From the NCBI RefSeq assembly GCF_037963145.1, contig NZ_CP150144.1, positions 2,666,001 through 2,730,000 on the forward strand: a stretch of DNA of 64,000 bases, read 5' to 3'. This stretch comes from Oceanobacillus sp. FSL K6-2867. GTDB taxonomy: Bacteria; Bacillota; Bacilli; Bacillales; Amphibacillaceae. Shown here in pieces: positions 37,880 through 46,830 of this stretch (within the stretch, counting starts at the first letter, position 1; the number at the start of each line of letters is the position of its first letter). Under the pieces are notes generated by a model. That model saw only the letters and a list, made by a program, of their open reading frames with translations, ran no database searches and was not told the DNA's origin. The position numbers were made by a program, and so were the translations under genes.

Positions 37880-39160
37880 ATGGAAGCATTAACAATTTCT
37901 AGTTTAGAAACAATGACATTAAAAGAAATTTATGCTTTGGCAAAAGAATTTAAGGTATCATATTATGCGAAATTAACGAAAAAGGAACTCATTTTTGCTA
38001 TTTTGAAAGCACAGGCAGAAAAAGACGGATTTCTGTTTATGGATGGAGTTTTGGAGATTATCCCTTCAGAAGGATTCGGATTTTTACGGCCAATTAATTA
38101 TTCCCCGAGTGCAGAAGATATTTATATATCTGCATCACAAATTCGTCGCTTTGATTTGCGAAATGGTGATAAAGTATCTGGTAAGGTACGTCCCCCGAAA
38201 GAAAATGAACGTTATTATGGCTTGTTGCATGTAGATGCGGTTAACGGTGAAGACCCAGATTCATCGAAAGAGCGTGTGCATTTCCCGGCTTTGACAGCAC
38301 TTTACCCGAACCGTGTAATTAAACTGGAAACGGTAACGAATAAACTGTCAACGAGAATTATGGATCTCATGACTCCGGTAGGTTTTGGGCAACGCGGATT
38401 GATTGTTGCACCACCAAAGGCTGGGAAAACAATGCTGATTAAAGAAATAGCAAATAGTATTTCAAAAAACCATCCGGAAGCAAAGCTTATTATTTTGTTG
38501 GTGGATGAGCGGCCGGAAGAGGTTACAGATATTGAGCGCTCTGTAGATCCAGATGTAGATGTAGTTAGTTCCACATTTGATGAAGTTCCAGAAAGTCATA
38601 TTAAAGTTTCTGAGCTTGTACTAGAACGTGCAATGCGTCTTGTTGAGCATAAGCGTGACGTTATCGTCTTAATGGATAGCATTACAAGACTGGCGCGAGC
38701 ATATAACCTTGTTATTCCGCCTAGCGGACGTACACTTTCAGGTGGTATAGACCCAGCTGCATTCCATCGTCCAAAACGTTTCTTCGGTGCAGCGCGAAAT
38801 ATCGAAGAAGGCGGCAGCTTTACTATTTTAGCAACAGCTTTAGTTGATACCGGTTCCCGTATGGATGATGTTATTTATGAGGAGTTTAAAGGGACAGGCA
38901 ATATGGAACTGCATCTTGATCGACAATTAGCAGAGCGCAGAATTTTCCCTGCAATTGATATTTTACGCTCTGGTACACGTAAGGAAGAATTGCTTGTTGA
39001 TAAGGGGCATCTTGATAAAATGTGGGCCATCCGCAAAACGATGCAGGATTCACATGACTTCCTTGAGCGTTTCCTAAAACGCCTGAAAGCATCAAAGAGC
39101 AATGAAGAATTCTTGCAATTAATGGATGAAGAAATGAAACGAAAAGGCATGACAAAATAA
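37880..39160 (+). CDS. rho: Transcription termination factor Rho
   Basis: A 426-residue hexameric RNA helicase. N-terminal helical region, the cold-shock-like RNA site (PSEGFGFLRPINYS), Walker A VAPPKAGKTMLIKEIA, Walker B LIILLVDERPEEVTDIER, the Q-loop RLARAYN and the R-loop GGSFTILATALVDTGSRMD. Length matches Gram-positive Rho without a large insertion. ATG 37880 has a GGTGAT element directly upstream. Followed by rpmE2, as expected. Confidence 0.96.
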   Translation: MEALTISSLETMTLKEIYALAKEFKVSYYAKLTKKELIFAILKAQAEKDGFLFMDGVLEIIPSEGFGFLRPINYSPSAEDIYISASQIRRFDLRNGDKVSGKVRPPKENERYYGLLHVDAVNGEDPDSSKERVHFPALTALYPNRVIKLETVTNKLSTRIMDLMTPVGFGQRGLIVAPPKAGKTMLIKEIANSISKNHPEAKLIILLVDERPEEVTDIERSVDPDVDVVSSTFDEVPESHIKVSELVLERAMRLVEHKRDVIVLMDSITRLARAYNLVIPPSGRTLSGGIDPAAFHRPKRFFGAARNIEEGGSFTILATALVDTGSRMDDVIYEEFKGTGNMELHLDRQLAERRIFPAIDILRSGTRKEELLVDKGHLDKMWAIRKTMQDSHDFLERFLKRLKASKSNEEFLQLMDEEMKRKGMTK

Positions 39161-39440
39161 ATTTTTCTGTTCGTACAGATTTAAAAGAGGGTAAAAAGAA
39201 CCGAAAGCGGCTAAACTCACCATCCTTCTAACTCGGCAAAGGTTATATGTCCAGAATCAGCCGAAAAATTACTGTTCTCGAAGGGTTATTTTTACAGGAT
39301 TTTTTGGGTAACCTCTATTGCAATCATGCCTTCATCCTGTTATAATCTTTCTATGTGAGTTTAGAAAAGGCATTATGCCTCTGACGGCTCTTGCAACAAC
39401 TCTGTTTCCTCAGGATTCAGGGCAAAAAGGAGTGGAAGAC

Positions 39441-39686
39441 ATGAAAAAGGATATTCATCCAGAATACAGAAAAGTAGTCTTTCTTGATACAAGTTCAGAT
39501 TACAAATTCTTGAGTGGTTCAACAAAGGGATCAAACGAAACAATTGAGTGGGAAGATGGTAACACATACCCATTACTCAAAGTTGAAATCAGCTCAGATT
39601 CACATCCATTCTACACTGGTAAGCAGAAAGCTGATAAAATTGGTGGACGTGTAGATCGATTCAAGAAAAAATATAATATGAAGTAA
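39441..39686 (+). CDS. rpmE2: 50S ribosomal protein L31 type B
   Basis: An 81-residue L31. The sequence [20 protein letters not shown] lacks the CxxC zinc pair and is the longer type B form (YtiA-like), ending [23 protein letters not shown] precedes ATG 39441; the 41 extra residues of the longer frame are not L31. In B. subtilis the zinc-containing RpmE sits next to rho, and YtiA is elsewhere under Zur; no Zur box was seen upstream here. Confidence 0.95.
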   Translation: MKKDIHPEYRKVVFLDTSSDYKFLSGSTKGSNETIEWEDGNTYPLLKVEISSDSHPFYTGKQKADKIGGRVDRFKKKYNMK

Positions 39687-39790
39687 AAGGCTGAAAAGGG
39701 TTATCCCTTAAGCTGGATTGAAATAAGAGTCGTAGCATTTTTAATACGACTTAAAAAGTTAAAGCAATTTGCTTTAGCTTTTATAAAGGA

Positions 39791-39823
39791 CAGGCAAAAT
39801 GTCTCTATTTTGCCTGTTTTTTT
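39791..39823 (+). terminator. Terminator after rpmE2
   Basis: Perfect 10-bp stem CAGGCAAAAT (39791-39800) with ATTTTGCCTG (39807-39816), then seven T. Two weaker hairpins precede it (GAGTCGTAG/CGACTT near 39730-39750 and AAAGCA/TGCTTT near 39762-39777). Confidence 0.9.
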
Positions 39824-40072
39824 ACTTTGCAGATAAGTAAGTATGAAACTTGTCTATCTTTATAAGTACAGCAAAGCCTTTCACTCAGGAGGCTTGCATC
39901 CCAAATTATAAGGGCATCTAAGAAAGCAAAGGACACTTTCGTAAAATTCCCTTTAGCGAAAACCAAGTTTTCTAATATTATTCGAAAAAAAGAGGTTAAT
40001 TTTATTGAGTATAGTGATAAACTATTCACTGTACATAAAGATTAGCCAACGTGATGAGAGGAGTTCCCCTGC

Positions 40073-40693
40073 ATGTATGTAATGAAGCAAAGTGGTTGGG
40101 TTGAAGTTATATGCGGTAGTATGTTCTCTGGTAAATCAGAAGAATTAATCCGTCGTGTTCGTCGGGCAACATATGCCCACCTAACCGTTCGTGTGTTCAA
40201 GCCTGCAATTGATGATCGTTATGATGATACAGCTGTCGTGTCCCATAATGGCACTTCAACCATTGCTCGGCCGGTTCATAAATCTGTAGAGATTTTAGAA
40301 CATATTGATGACCATATCGACATTGTTGGGATTGATGAAGTGCAATTTTTCGACGAGGATGTTGTGGAAATAGTTGAAGAGCTTGCCAATCGTGGAATTC
40401 GTGTTATCACGGCGGGGCTAGATACGGATTTTCGTGGTGAACCATTCGGACCTGTACCTAAGCTTATGGCATTAAGTGAATCTGTGACAAAGCTAAATGC
40501 TATATGTCCAGTTTGCGGTTCGCCTGCAAGCCGTACACAGCGTTTAATAGACGGCAGCCCAGCATCCTATGATGATCCAATTATTCTTGTTGGTGCATCG
40601 GAATCATATGAACCAAGATGTCGCCATCATCATGAGGTTCCAAAGAAGCCGAAAGCAAATTTTAACCGAAACCTGGAAAATGCAATAAAATAA
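40073..40693 (+). CDS. tdk: Thymidine kinase
   Basis: A 206-residue type II thymidine kinase. P-loop [18 protein letters not shown], the Walker B-like [26 protein letters not shown] lid region, and zinc ligands in [13 protein letters not shown] with the later CRHHHE. It salvages thymidine to dTMP. GAGAGGAG precedes ATG 40073. Lies between rpmE2 and prfA as in B. subtilis, but with two extra minus-strand genes inserted after it. Confidence 0.96.
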   Translation: MYVMKQSGWVEVICGSMFSGKSEELIRRVRRATYAHLTVRVFKPAIDDRYDDTAVVSHNGTSTIARPVHKSVEILEHIDDHIDIVGIDEVQFFDEDVVEIVEELANRGIRVITAGLDTDFRGEPFGPVPKLMALSESVTKLNAICPVCGSPASRTQRLIDGSPASYDDPIILVGASESYEPRCRHHHEVPKKPKANFNRNLENAIK

Positions 40694-40698
40694 ATGAG

Positions 40699-40721
40699 AG
40701 CACCTGAATGGGTGCTTTTTG
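40699..40721 (+). terminator. Terminator after tdk
   Basis: AGCACC (40699-40704) with GGTGCT (40711-40716) followed by TTTTG. Confidence 0.8.
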
Positions 40722-40772
40722 TTTGCACAATATGAAGTATCCGTATTATGCCGGTAATCCTAAATATAACCG

Positions 40773-40811
40773 GGTTATAAAAGAAGAGCTGACAAATTGT
40801 GGCTAGCTCTC
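40773..40811 (-). terminator. Possible terminator for the YtkA-like unit
   Basis: On the minus strand AGAGCT (40810-40805) pairs with AGCTCT (40790-40785), followed by TCTTTTAT. Short stem. Confidence 0.4.
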
Positions 40812-40935
40812 CTTTATCCCATTGTAAATGAATAACGATATCTGCAGCCTTTATTACTTCATTTAAATCTGTTAAATGAATGATAAAGTCCTCTGCATGT
40901 TGGCTATGAACGTGGTTAGAAGTACTATCTGGTTT
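40801..40935 (-). pseudogene. Frameshifted remnant of a second YtkA-like domain
   Basis: Directly after the lipoprotein stop, in a different frame, 45 codons read like protein: HVHSQHAEDFIIHLTDLNEV then IKAADIVIHLQWDKGEL. This matches the start of a YtkA/FixH-type beta domain (compare LDVDFELPEQADVGETVELK in the intact domain). Longer tandem-domain relatives are remembered with histidine-rich linkers. The most likely reading is a gene shortened by a frameshift, with the end of domain two lost. The evidence is similarity by eye. Confidence 0.45.
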
Positions 40936-40937
40936 TG

Positions 40938-41351
40938 TTATTCACCACCAATTGTAATGGATTTCTTAGGCATTGTGTGTAAATCCCGTGCTGTTGTGTG
41001 GGCGTAAATTTCATAAACACCGCCTTCTTCAAATGTTACCTTCGCTGTATATGTACCATCTTCATGGTTGGTTGACTCAACCATTGTACTATTATCCTCA
41101 TTTCCAGTTAACCAATGCTCAAAAACGACTTCATCCGCGTCGGTAACCATTTCATCACCATATGTAACAGTAGCCTTTAATTCAACTGTTTCACCAACAT
41201 CTGCCTGTTCTGGCAATTCAAAGTCTACATCGAGTGACAATAGCTCATCTTCTGAGTCAACTTCACCTTCTGCCTGATTGTTGTTTGAACCACAAGCTGC
41301 CAATGCAAAAATACAGATTAAAATACTAACAAAGCCAAAAATCTTTTTCAT
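40938..41351 (-). CDS. YtkA-like (FixH-type) lipoprotein
   Basis: A 137-residue lipoprotein: signal peptide with lipobox LAAC (mature Cys about residue 20), acidic linker, then one YtkA-like beta domain (VDFELPEQADVGETVELKAT ... VYEIYAHTTARDLHTMPKKS). Such domains occur with copper or cytochrome-oxidase assembly genes. GGAGG precedes ATG 41351. It follows the YcnK-like regulator by 55 bases and is probably its target. The following sequence suggests loss of a second domain (see the remnant entry). Confidence 0.82.
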   Translation of the reverse strand: MKKIFGFVSILICIFALAACGSNNNQAEGEVDSEDELLSLDVDFELPEQADVGETVELKATVTYGDEMVTDADEVVFEHWLTGNEDNSTMVESTNHEDGTYTAKVTFEEGGVYEIYAHTTARDLHTMPKKSITIGGE

Positions 41352-41406
41352 AATTGTTCCTCCAATGTTTTAAAATTTATCAGGTATTGTTCGGATAATC
41401 ATACCG

Positions 41407-42012
41407 CTACTGCTGACTTCTTTTACAGCTTGAATTGTGGCCTTGCAGTTTCTGAATGATTTCATTTTTTGCTTCATAAAAATTAAAAACATATCCACCG
41501 AAGCCATTCACAAACTTATCGGCATGCTCTTTCAGCTCAAAGGTCAAAATTTGCGGATGGCAGCAACCCATATGGATTTCAGTATCCATAACATACCACG
41601 CTACAGGTGCACTGATCGTCGTTTGTTTTAAAAAGTCCGGACAGATGGCGTGAATAACCCTGTCATTCAATTGCTGGTAGCGCAGTAAGCCGCAATGAGC
41701 ACAGCAAGCGGTTTCAATTTGACTGGTTGATAAAATTAAACGATATGCCATTCTTTCATTAACTATTCGACCGCAAAGCACGCATTTTCCTTTATCATTA
41801 TTCAAATCTTGCTTGGAATCAGGAACACGAATCTCAGGAATCGTAATCCCGCCAAATGTTTTTATTACAGTACCATCCTCAATCAATGGCTTCAGATCAC
41901 GATGAATTGTCATTTCTGAGACATTAAGTAATGTACTTAAATCCGAAATTTTCATACTTTTATTTTCAAGTATAAGCTGCTTAATTCGATTTTGTCTCTC
42001 TAACGGAAGCAT
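41407..42012 (-). CDS. YcnK-like copper-responsive DeoR/NosL regulator
   Basis: A 201-residue protein: DeoR-type N-terminal helix-turn-helix (RIKQLILENKSMKISDLSTL then LNVSEMTIHRDLKPL) fused to a NosL-like C-terminal domain with metal-type cysteines (CVLCG, ACCAHCG, HMGCCHP). B. subtilis YcnK has this layout and represses the copper importer gene ycnJ. A copper-sensing role is therefore likely. ATG 42012 follows AAGGAGATGG. Upstream lie two direct repeats TAACAACA (42062-42069, 42072-42079), a possible operator. No ycnJ is present here. Confidence 0.82.
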   Translation of the reverse strand: MLPLERQNRIKQLILENKSMKISDLSTLLNVSEMTIHRDLKPLIEDGTVIKTFGGITIPEIRVPDSKQDLNNDKGKCVLCGRIVNERMAYRLILSTSQIETACCAHCGLLRYQQLNDRVIHAICPDFLKQTTISAPVAWYVMDTEIHMGCCHPQILTFELKEHADKFVNGFGGYVFNFYEAKNEIIQKLQGHNSSCKRSQQ

Positions 42013-42400
42013 TATCCATCTCCTTTCGCTAAAATAGTCAATAACAAATATAAACAAAAAATAACAACATTTAACAACAATCTATCAGCATTTAAATTCA
42101 ACGTCAATGAACAAATTGTGAAAACGCATTTACTGTTGAGTTTGACAGTTCTACTTAAAAAAACATTATCTTTTGAGAGAAGCAGATCATGTCTGTATCC
42201 CGTACCGCTAATTCTCAGGCAAAAGGCGAGCACATTCCGGCTAAACCCCAATCATTTTCACTACAGGGCCTTCAAGCACCATTCAATATCAACAAGTGCT
42301 TCAATTCCCGCAATACAAAGCAAAACCACCATCCACTAATTGACCATGCACCACAGGTTATAATATAATTAGACTGTTAATCAGAAAGAGGTGTACGTGA
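42013..42400 (+). promoter_or_regulatory. Divergent control region, with prfA promoter
   Basis: Plus strand: TTGACC (42340-42345), 18-base spacer, TATAAT (42364-42369), a good SigA promoter 32 bases before prfA. Toward the regulator gene the region holds the TAACAACA direct repeat. Between 42090 and 42330 nothing else was recognised. Confidence 0.65.
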
Positions 42401-43471
42401 ATGTTAGATCGTTTACAAACATTAGAAGATCGTTACAATAAATTGAATGAAATGCTAAGTGATCCGGATATTATTAGTGATACAAGTAAATTACGTGAGT
42501 ATTCCAAGGAGCAATCAGGTTTAGAAGATGTTGTTCAAGCTTATCGTGAATATAAAGAAGTGACGTCCCAGCTGAAAGATGCAAAGGAAATGCTTGAGGA
42601 AAAATTGGACGATGAGATGTATGAAATGGTAAAAATGGAAATCGACGAGCTTAGTGAAACAAAAGCAGACTTAGAGGGTAAAATGAAAATTCTCCTTCTG
42701 CCAAAAGATCCGAATGATGACAAAAACGTATTTATGGAAATACGCGGGGCAGCAGGTGGAGATGAAGCTGCATTGTTTGCTGGTGATTTGTACCGAATGT
42801 ATTCCCGTTATGCAGAGAGTCAAGGATGGAAAATTGAAGTAATGGAAGCCAGCTCTACTGGTGTTGGCGGCTATAAAGAAATTATTTTCATGATAAATGG
42901 AAACGATGTTTATTCTAAACTGAAATATGAAAATGGGGCGCATCGGGTACAGCGAGTTCCTGAGACGGAATCTGGTGGGCGGATCCACACCTCTACTGCA
43001 ACTGTTGCGGTTCTTCCAGAGGCGGAAGAGGTAGAGGTTGAGATTCATGATAAAGATATCCGAGTGGACACTTTTGCATCCAGTGGACCTGGTGGACAAA
43101 GTGTAAACACAACCATGTCAGCTGTTCGGTTAACGCATGAACCAACAGGAATTGTTGTTTCCATTCAAGATGAAAAATCACAAATCAAGAACAAAGAAAA
43201 AGCGATGAAAGTGCTTCGCGCACGTGTCTATGATAAATTCCAACAGGAAGCACAAGCAGAATATGATGAAAACAGAAAGTCCGCGGTTGGAACAGGAGAT
43301 CGTTCCGAACGTATTCGTACGTACAATTTTCCGCAAAATCGCGTGACAGATCACCGAATCGGTCTAACGATTCAAAAGCTTGATCAGATTATGCAAGGGA
43401 AGCTGGACGAATTCATTGATGCACTCGTTATGGAGGAACAAACTAAAAAGCTGGAACAAATTGGTGAATAA
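42401..43471 (+). CDS. prfA: Peptide chain release factor 1
   Basis: A 356-residue RF1. The GGQ catalytic loop is in [18 protein letters not shown], and the PxT-type stop-recognition region ([20 protein letters not shown]) is typical of RF1, which reads UAA and UAG. GAGGTG precedes ATG 42401. The prmC gene, whose product methylates the GGQ glutamine, starts one base after the stop, giving tight coupling. Confidence 0.97.
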   Translation: MLDRLQTLEDRYNKLNEMLSDPDIISDTSKLREYSKEQSGLEDVVQAYREYKEVTSQLKDAKEMLEEKLDDEMYEMVKMEIDELSETKADLEGKMKILLLPKDPNDDKNVFMEIRGAAGGDEAALFAGDLYRMYSRYAESQGWKIEVMEASSTGVGGYKEIIFMINGNDVYSKLKYENGAHRVQRVPETESGGRIHTSTATVAVLPEAEEVEVEIHDKDIRVDTFASSGPGGQSVNTTMSAVRLTHEPTGIVVSIQDEKSQIKNKEKAMKVLRARVYDKFQQEAQAEYDENRKSAVGTGDRSERIRTYNFPQNRVTDHRIGLTIQKLDQIMQGKLDEFIDALVMEEQTKKLEQIGE

Positions 43472-43472
43472 G

Positions 43473-44342
43473 ATGACACAGGTACAAAAACAGTTCGAAG
43501 TCCTGCGCTGGGCTTCTCTTTTTTTAGAAAAACATCAACGTGAATCGCGAGTCGCAGAGATACTGTTGCAGCATTATTTAGGAGTAGATCGGCAGCAATT
43601 TTATATGCTAATGCGAGAGCCTGTGCCAGCTGAAATTGTGGATAAGTTCAAAGCTGCAATTGAACAGCATGCCAAAACAGGTATCCCAGTACAGCACTTG
43701 ACAGGATACGAGGTGTTTTATGGCAGAGAATTTATTGTGAATGAACATGTGCTAATTCCGCGACCGGAGACAGAAGAACTTGTTCAGCATATTATTCAAT
43801 CTACTGACGCAGCTAATGGAGACCCCCTGACAATTATTGATGTTGGGACAGGAAGCGGCATTATCGCAATTACATTGGCATTGGAAATACCGAATTCAGT
43901 TGTTTATGCTACAGATATTTCTAAAGATGCGTTGGAAGTTGCTAAAAAAAATGCCGAGCAGCTAGATGCAAATGTTCATTTTCTTCAAGGGGATTTTTTA
44001 CAGCCTGCAATTGAAAAAAAACTTCAAGTAGACTTTCTAGTGTCAAATCCTCCGTATATTGCAAAGTCAGAAGCAGCCAGCCTTTCAGATACTGTAAAAC
44101 ATTTTGACCCGGAATTAGCGCTATTTGCGGAAGCTGATGGTCTTGCAGCTTATCAAGCAATAATTGATCAAGCGCCAAAGATTATAAAGACGAATGCAAC
44201 ATTAGCGTTTGAAATTGGTCATGAACAAGGTGAAGCAGTTCATGCGATTATTCAAGAAACCTTTTCAGAAAGCATTGTTGCTACGATACAGGATATCAAT
44301 GGCAAGGATCGGATTGCAGCAGCAGAAGTAACAAAAATATAA
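43473..44342 (+). CDS. prmC: Release factor glutamine methyltransferase PrmC
   Basis: A 289-residue SAM-dependent methyltransferase. N-terminal helical substrate domain, then IIDVGTGSGIIAITLALE (SAM site) and the catalytic VSNPPYIAKSE. It methylates the GGQ glutamine of RF1/RF2. ATG 43473 overlaps a GGTGA-type site at the end of prfA; the longer frame beginning inside prfA is a shadow. Confidence 0.95.
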   Translation: MTQVQKQFEVLRWASLFLEKHQRESRVAEILLQHYLGVDRQQFYMLMREPVPAEIVDKFKAAIEQHAKTGIPVQHLTGYEVFYGREFIVNEHVLIPRPETEELVQHIIQSTDAANGDPLTIIDVGTGSGIIAITLALEIPNSVVYATDISKDALEVAKKNAEQLDANVHFLQGDFLQPAIEKKLQVDFLVSNPPYIAKSEAASLSDTVKHFDPELALFAEADGLAAYQAIIDQAPKIIKTNATLAFEIGHEQGEAVHAIIQETFSESIVATIQDINGKDRIAAAEVTKI

Positions 44343-44421
44343 AATTTGCTAGAATACTAGTTTAAAATCATTTTGACCTGTCCATACTGGCAATTAACGA
44401 GTTGGAGAGGGGAATTTCGAA

Positions 44422-45030
44422 ATGAAAAAGCTAGTATTTTTTGTACTTATATGTTTTGTATTATATTTTTCGTTGCCAATAAATGGAGTAAGCAAGGAAC
44501 TGAAAGATGAAGAAGAGGATTATCAAGTAATTCCAGATGAAGCAATTCGTTTGCGAATACTTGCAAATAGTGATAGCGAACAAGACCAAGCATTAAAATT
44601 AGAGGTTCGAGACCGTGTTAATGAAGTAGTCACAGAGTGGGTACAGCATATTACAGATATCGATGAGGCGCGCAGATTAATAGAGTCCCGTATTCCAGAA
44701 TTGGAGCAAATTGTGAAAAACACAATCGACGAACAAGGCACAGAGAATGAATATAGTGTGGAATATGGAGAAAATATAACTTTTCCAGCAAAGCTCTATG
44801 GTTCCTTTTTATATCCAGCAGGTGAATATGAGGCAATTTTAATTACATTAGGTGAAGGAAATGGTTCAAATTGGTGGTGCGTATTGTTCCCGCCATTATG
44901 TTTTCTTGACTTTTCAGGAGGCACAACAGTAGCAGAGGCTGCAGATGAAGAAACAGTAGCAGAGGAAGAGGTTGAAGAGAAAGAAACAGAAATTAAATTT
45001 TTCTTATTTGAATGGTTTGGCTGGTCATAG
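44422..45030 (+). CDS. spoIIR: Stage II sporulation protein R
   Basis: A 202-residue secreted signalling protein. Signal peptide or anchor at residues 3-22, then the conserved domain DEAIRLRILANSDSEQDQAL, KLEVRDRVNEVV and FPAKLYGSFLYPAGEYEAIL, with NWWCVLFPPLCF. SpoIIR is made in the forespore and triggers SpoIIGA to process pro-SigE in the mother cell. The C-terminus carries an acidic EEEVEEKETE stretch. GAGAGGGG precedes ATG 44422. A SigF promoter could not be fitted with confidence. Confidence 0.93.
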   Translation: MKKLVFFVLICFVLYFSLPINGVSKELKDEEEDYQVIPDEAIRLRILANSDSEQDQALKLEVRDRVNEVVTEWVQHITDIDEARRLIESRIPELEQIVKNTIDEQGTENEYSVEYGENITFPAKLYGSFLYPAGEYEAILITLGEGNGSNWWCVLFPPLCFLDFSGGTTVAEAADEETVAEEEVEEKETEIKFFLFEWFGWS

Positions 45031-45107
45031 TCTCTCTAGTAAATGCATAGAATGGAAGAAAAGGTAAATCATAATTCTATCAAAATTTATTTGTAGAGGT
45101 GAGACTA

Positions 45108-45509
45108 TTGAAACTCATACTTGCGAAAAACATGTCCTATGAACAACTGGAAGCATTTTTTAACAAGAATCCAAGTGTAAATAAAGGTACTGTATTTGAA
45201 AAAGGCTATGTGGTTGAAATGAATCATACAATTGAAGGCTGTTTTATTCTGGACAAAGTGGAAGAAGGTATATATTGGCTGAAACAGCTGTATATTACAC
45301 AAACAGAAGCGGGGAAGCTCCCGTTTTTATTAGAAGCTATCTTAGTGCTTGCGAAGGAGCAGAATGCAAAGAGTGTTTATGTTCACAGCCATCAGCCTAT
45401 AGTAGACATATTGCTAGAGGCATTGCAGTTTCATCCACAAAAAGAAAGCCTATTTAAAGATAAATATCCTGTAAAAGGTGGAAACTGGTGGGCATATAAT
45501 GTTTCTTAG
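45108..45509 (+). CDS. GNAT-like protein of the ywlA/ywlB position
   Basis: A 133-residue protein with an alpha/beta pattern reminiscent of a GNAT acetyltransferase (EGCFILDKVEEGIYWLKQLY, AILVLAKEQNAKSVYVHSHQ, WWAYNVS), without a clear acetyl-CoA loop. In B. subtilis ywlA and ywlB occupy this slot; which one it matches is uncertain. TTG 45108 is preferred because GAGGTGA (45095-45101) precedes it by six bases; GTG 45099 overlaps that site. Confidence 0.6.
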   Translation: MKLILAKNMSYEQLEAFFNKNPSVNKGTVFEKGYVVEMNHTIEGCFILDKVEEGIYWLKQLYITQTEAGKLPFLLEAILVLAKEQNAKSVYVHSHQPIVDILLEALQFHPQKESLFKDKYPVKGGNWWAYNVS

Positions 45510-45512
45510 TGA

Positions 45513-45637
45513 TTATACACACTATCCACAACCACATGTGTATAAATTGTTGGAAAATTGTTTATAAGTATGTCTCTTTGTGGGTAACATTCGTTTGGCT
45601 GTGTATAATTTCTGCTGCCAAGTCAATGTTATCCACA
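45513..45637. promoter_or_regulatory. DnaA-box cluster upstream of ywlC
   Basis: Exact TTATNCACA boxes: TTATACACA at 45513-45521 (+), TGTGTATAA at 45537-45545 and 45600-45608 (-), TTATCCACA at 45629-45637 (+). One-mismatch boxes: CTATCCACA 45522-45530 and TGTGGGTAA 45579-45587. Two more exact boxes lie in the ywlC coding region (45935-45943, 46047-46055). The ywlC region of B. subtilis is, from memory, a known DnaA-binding cluster, so this is probably the conserved counterpart acting in DnaA titration. The first and third boxes also form a hairpin. Confidence 0.8.
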
Positions 45638-45692
45638 TTTTGCGTATTTTGCCTCAATCCTCTAAAATAGAAGATAGAAATGAGGTACAAAG

Positions 45693-46718
45693 ATGATAGA
45701 AACGAAGCGTTGGAATATACGAAATGACCAAGTTTATAACAAACATGCAATTGAAGAAGCGGCTAGACTGCTTAAAAGCGGAAAGACGGTCGCTTTCCCC
45801 ACAGAAACGGTTTACGGGTTGGGGGCTGATGCAACAAATGAAGCAGCTGTGGCAAAAATTTTCAAAGCAAAAGGTCGTCCGCAAGATAACCCATTAATTG
45901 CACATGTCGCAACTGTGGAACAATTAAGACGACTTGTGGATAACTTGCCTGCTTATGTTGAAAATTTGATCAATGTATTTACTCCAGGTCCACTTACTTT
46001 CGTTCTTAAGAGTAACGGAGCATGTGCAGCCAATGTTACGGCAGGGTTATCCACAATTGGGGTTCGTATCCCTGATCATCCAGTAGCACACAAGCTCTTA
46101 CAACTAGCTGATGTGCCGGTGGCAGCACCAAGTGCCAATGTATCTGGCAGGCCAAGTCCCACAAATGCGGAACATGTCTGGGAGGATCTTCACGGGAAAA
46201 TTGCTGGACTTTTAGATGGTGGACCAACCGGAGTGGGTGTAGAATCGACTGTAATTGATTGCACACAGGATATCCCTATTATTTTACGACCTGGTGGTGT
46301 GACAAAACAGCAGCTCGAATCGGTAGTTGGAACTGTTATGATTGATCCAGGTCTTGCACATGAAAAAGAAAAACCAAAATCACCAGGGATGAAGTATAGA
46401 CACTATTCTCCAGAGGTGCCTTTAATGCTTGTAGCTGGTACGGCAGCACGCATACAAGCAAACATTGATGAGCAGCAAATAAAGGGAAATCGGGTAGGTG
46501 TACTAGCAAGTGAACAAGTAGCAAAGCAATTGCATCACGTGGAAGTCCGCTCTTTAGGAGCAAATTTACATGAGATTGCATCTAATCTGTATGATGGTTT
46601 GCGCGCCTTTAAACAAAGAGATGTCGACGTTATTATTTGCGAAGCTTTTTCAGAAGATGGAATTGGCCAAGCTGTAATGAACCGCTTAAAAAAAGCTGCT
46701 AGCAGAATTATTCGCTAG
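45693..46718 (+). CDS. ywlC: L-threonylcarbamoyladenylate synthase (Sua5 type)
   Basis: A 341-residue Sua5: N-terminal YrdC domain (AFPTETVYGLGADATNEAAV, KGRPQDNPLIAHV, TIGVRIPDHPVA, SANVSGRPSPTNAEHV) plus the C-terminal Sua5 domain (SPGMKYRHYSPEVPLML). It makes threonylcarbamoyl-AMP for t6A37 of tRNA. Start at 45693 (ATG) has GAGGTAC upstream. Two DnaA boxes fall inside the gene, continuing the upstream cluster. Confidence 0.95.
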   Translation: MIETKRWNIRNDQVYNKHAIEEAARLLKSGKTVAFPTETVYGLGADATNEAAVAKIFKAKGRPQDNPLIAHVATVEQLRRLVDNLPAYVENLINVFTPGPLTFVLKSNGACAANVTAGLSTIGVRIPDHPVAHKLLQLADVPVAAPSANVSGRPSPTNAEHVWEDLHGKIAGLLDGGPTGVGVESTVIDCTQDIPIILRPGGVTKQQLESVVGTVMIDPGLAHEKEKPKSPGMKYRHYSPEVPLMLVAGTAARIQANIDEQQIKGNRVGVLASEQVAKQLHHVEVRSLGANLHEIASNLYDGLRAFKQRDVDVIICEAFSEDGIGQAVMNRLKKAASRIIR

Positions 46719-46795
46719 GTATGAGACGGTTACTCGGAGTTCGGTGTCAAGCTCGAATCAAACACGTTTTTAATGAAAGAGACATCATAATTTCT

Positions 46796-46830
46796 CTTGG
46801 ACATGCATATAGTTAACAAGCATGTCCAAG
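46796..46830 (+). promoter_or_regulatory. Perfect inverted repeat touching the mntP ribosome site
   Basis: CTTGGACATGC (46796-46806) with GCATGTCCAAG (46820-46830), 13-base loop. The last three bases of the right arm begin the mntP ribosome site (AAGGGGGAT). It could be a regulator operator or an RNA hairpin that limits ribosome access. No yybP-ykoY manganese riboswitch was recognised. Confidence 0.6.

Noticed and set aside
39361..39440. 41-residue N-terminal extension of L31
   Set aside because: The extension is not L31-like, and the AAAGGAG site marks ATG 39441 as the start.
39805..40029. Minus-strand 74-codon ORF between rpmE2 and tdk
   Set aside because: Begins without a ribosome site and overlaps the rpmE2 terminator.
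44360..44396. SigF promoter for spoIIR
   Set aside because: Partial -35 and -10 matches could be found only with a spacer far too long.
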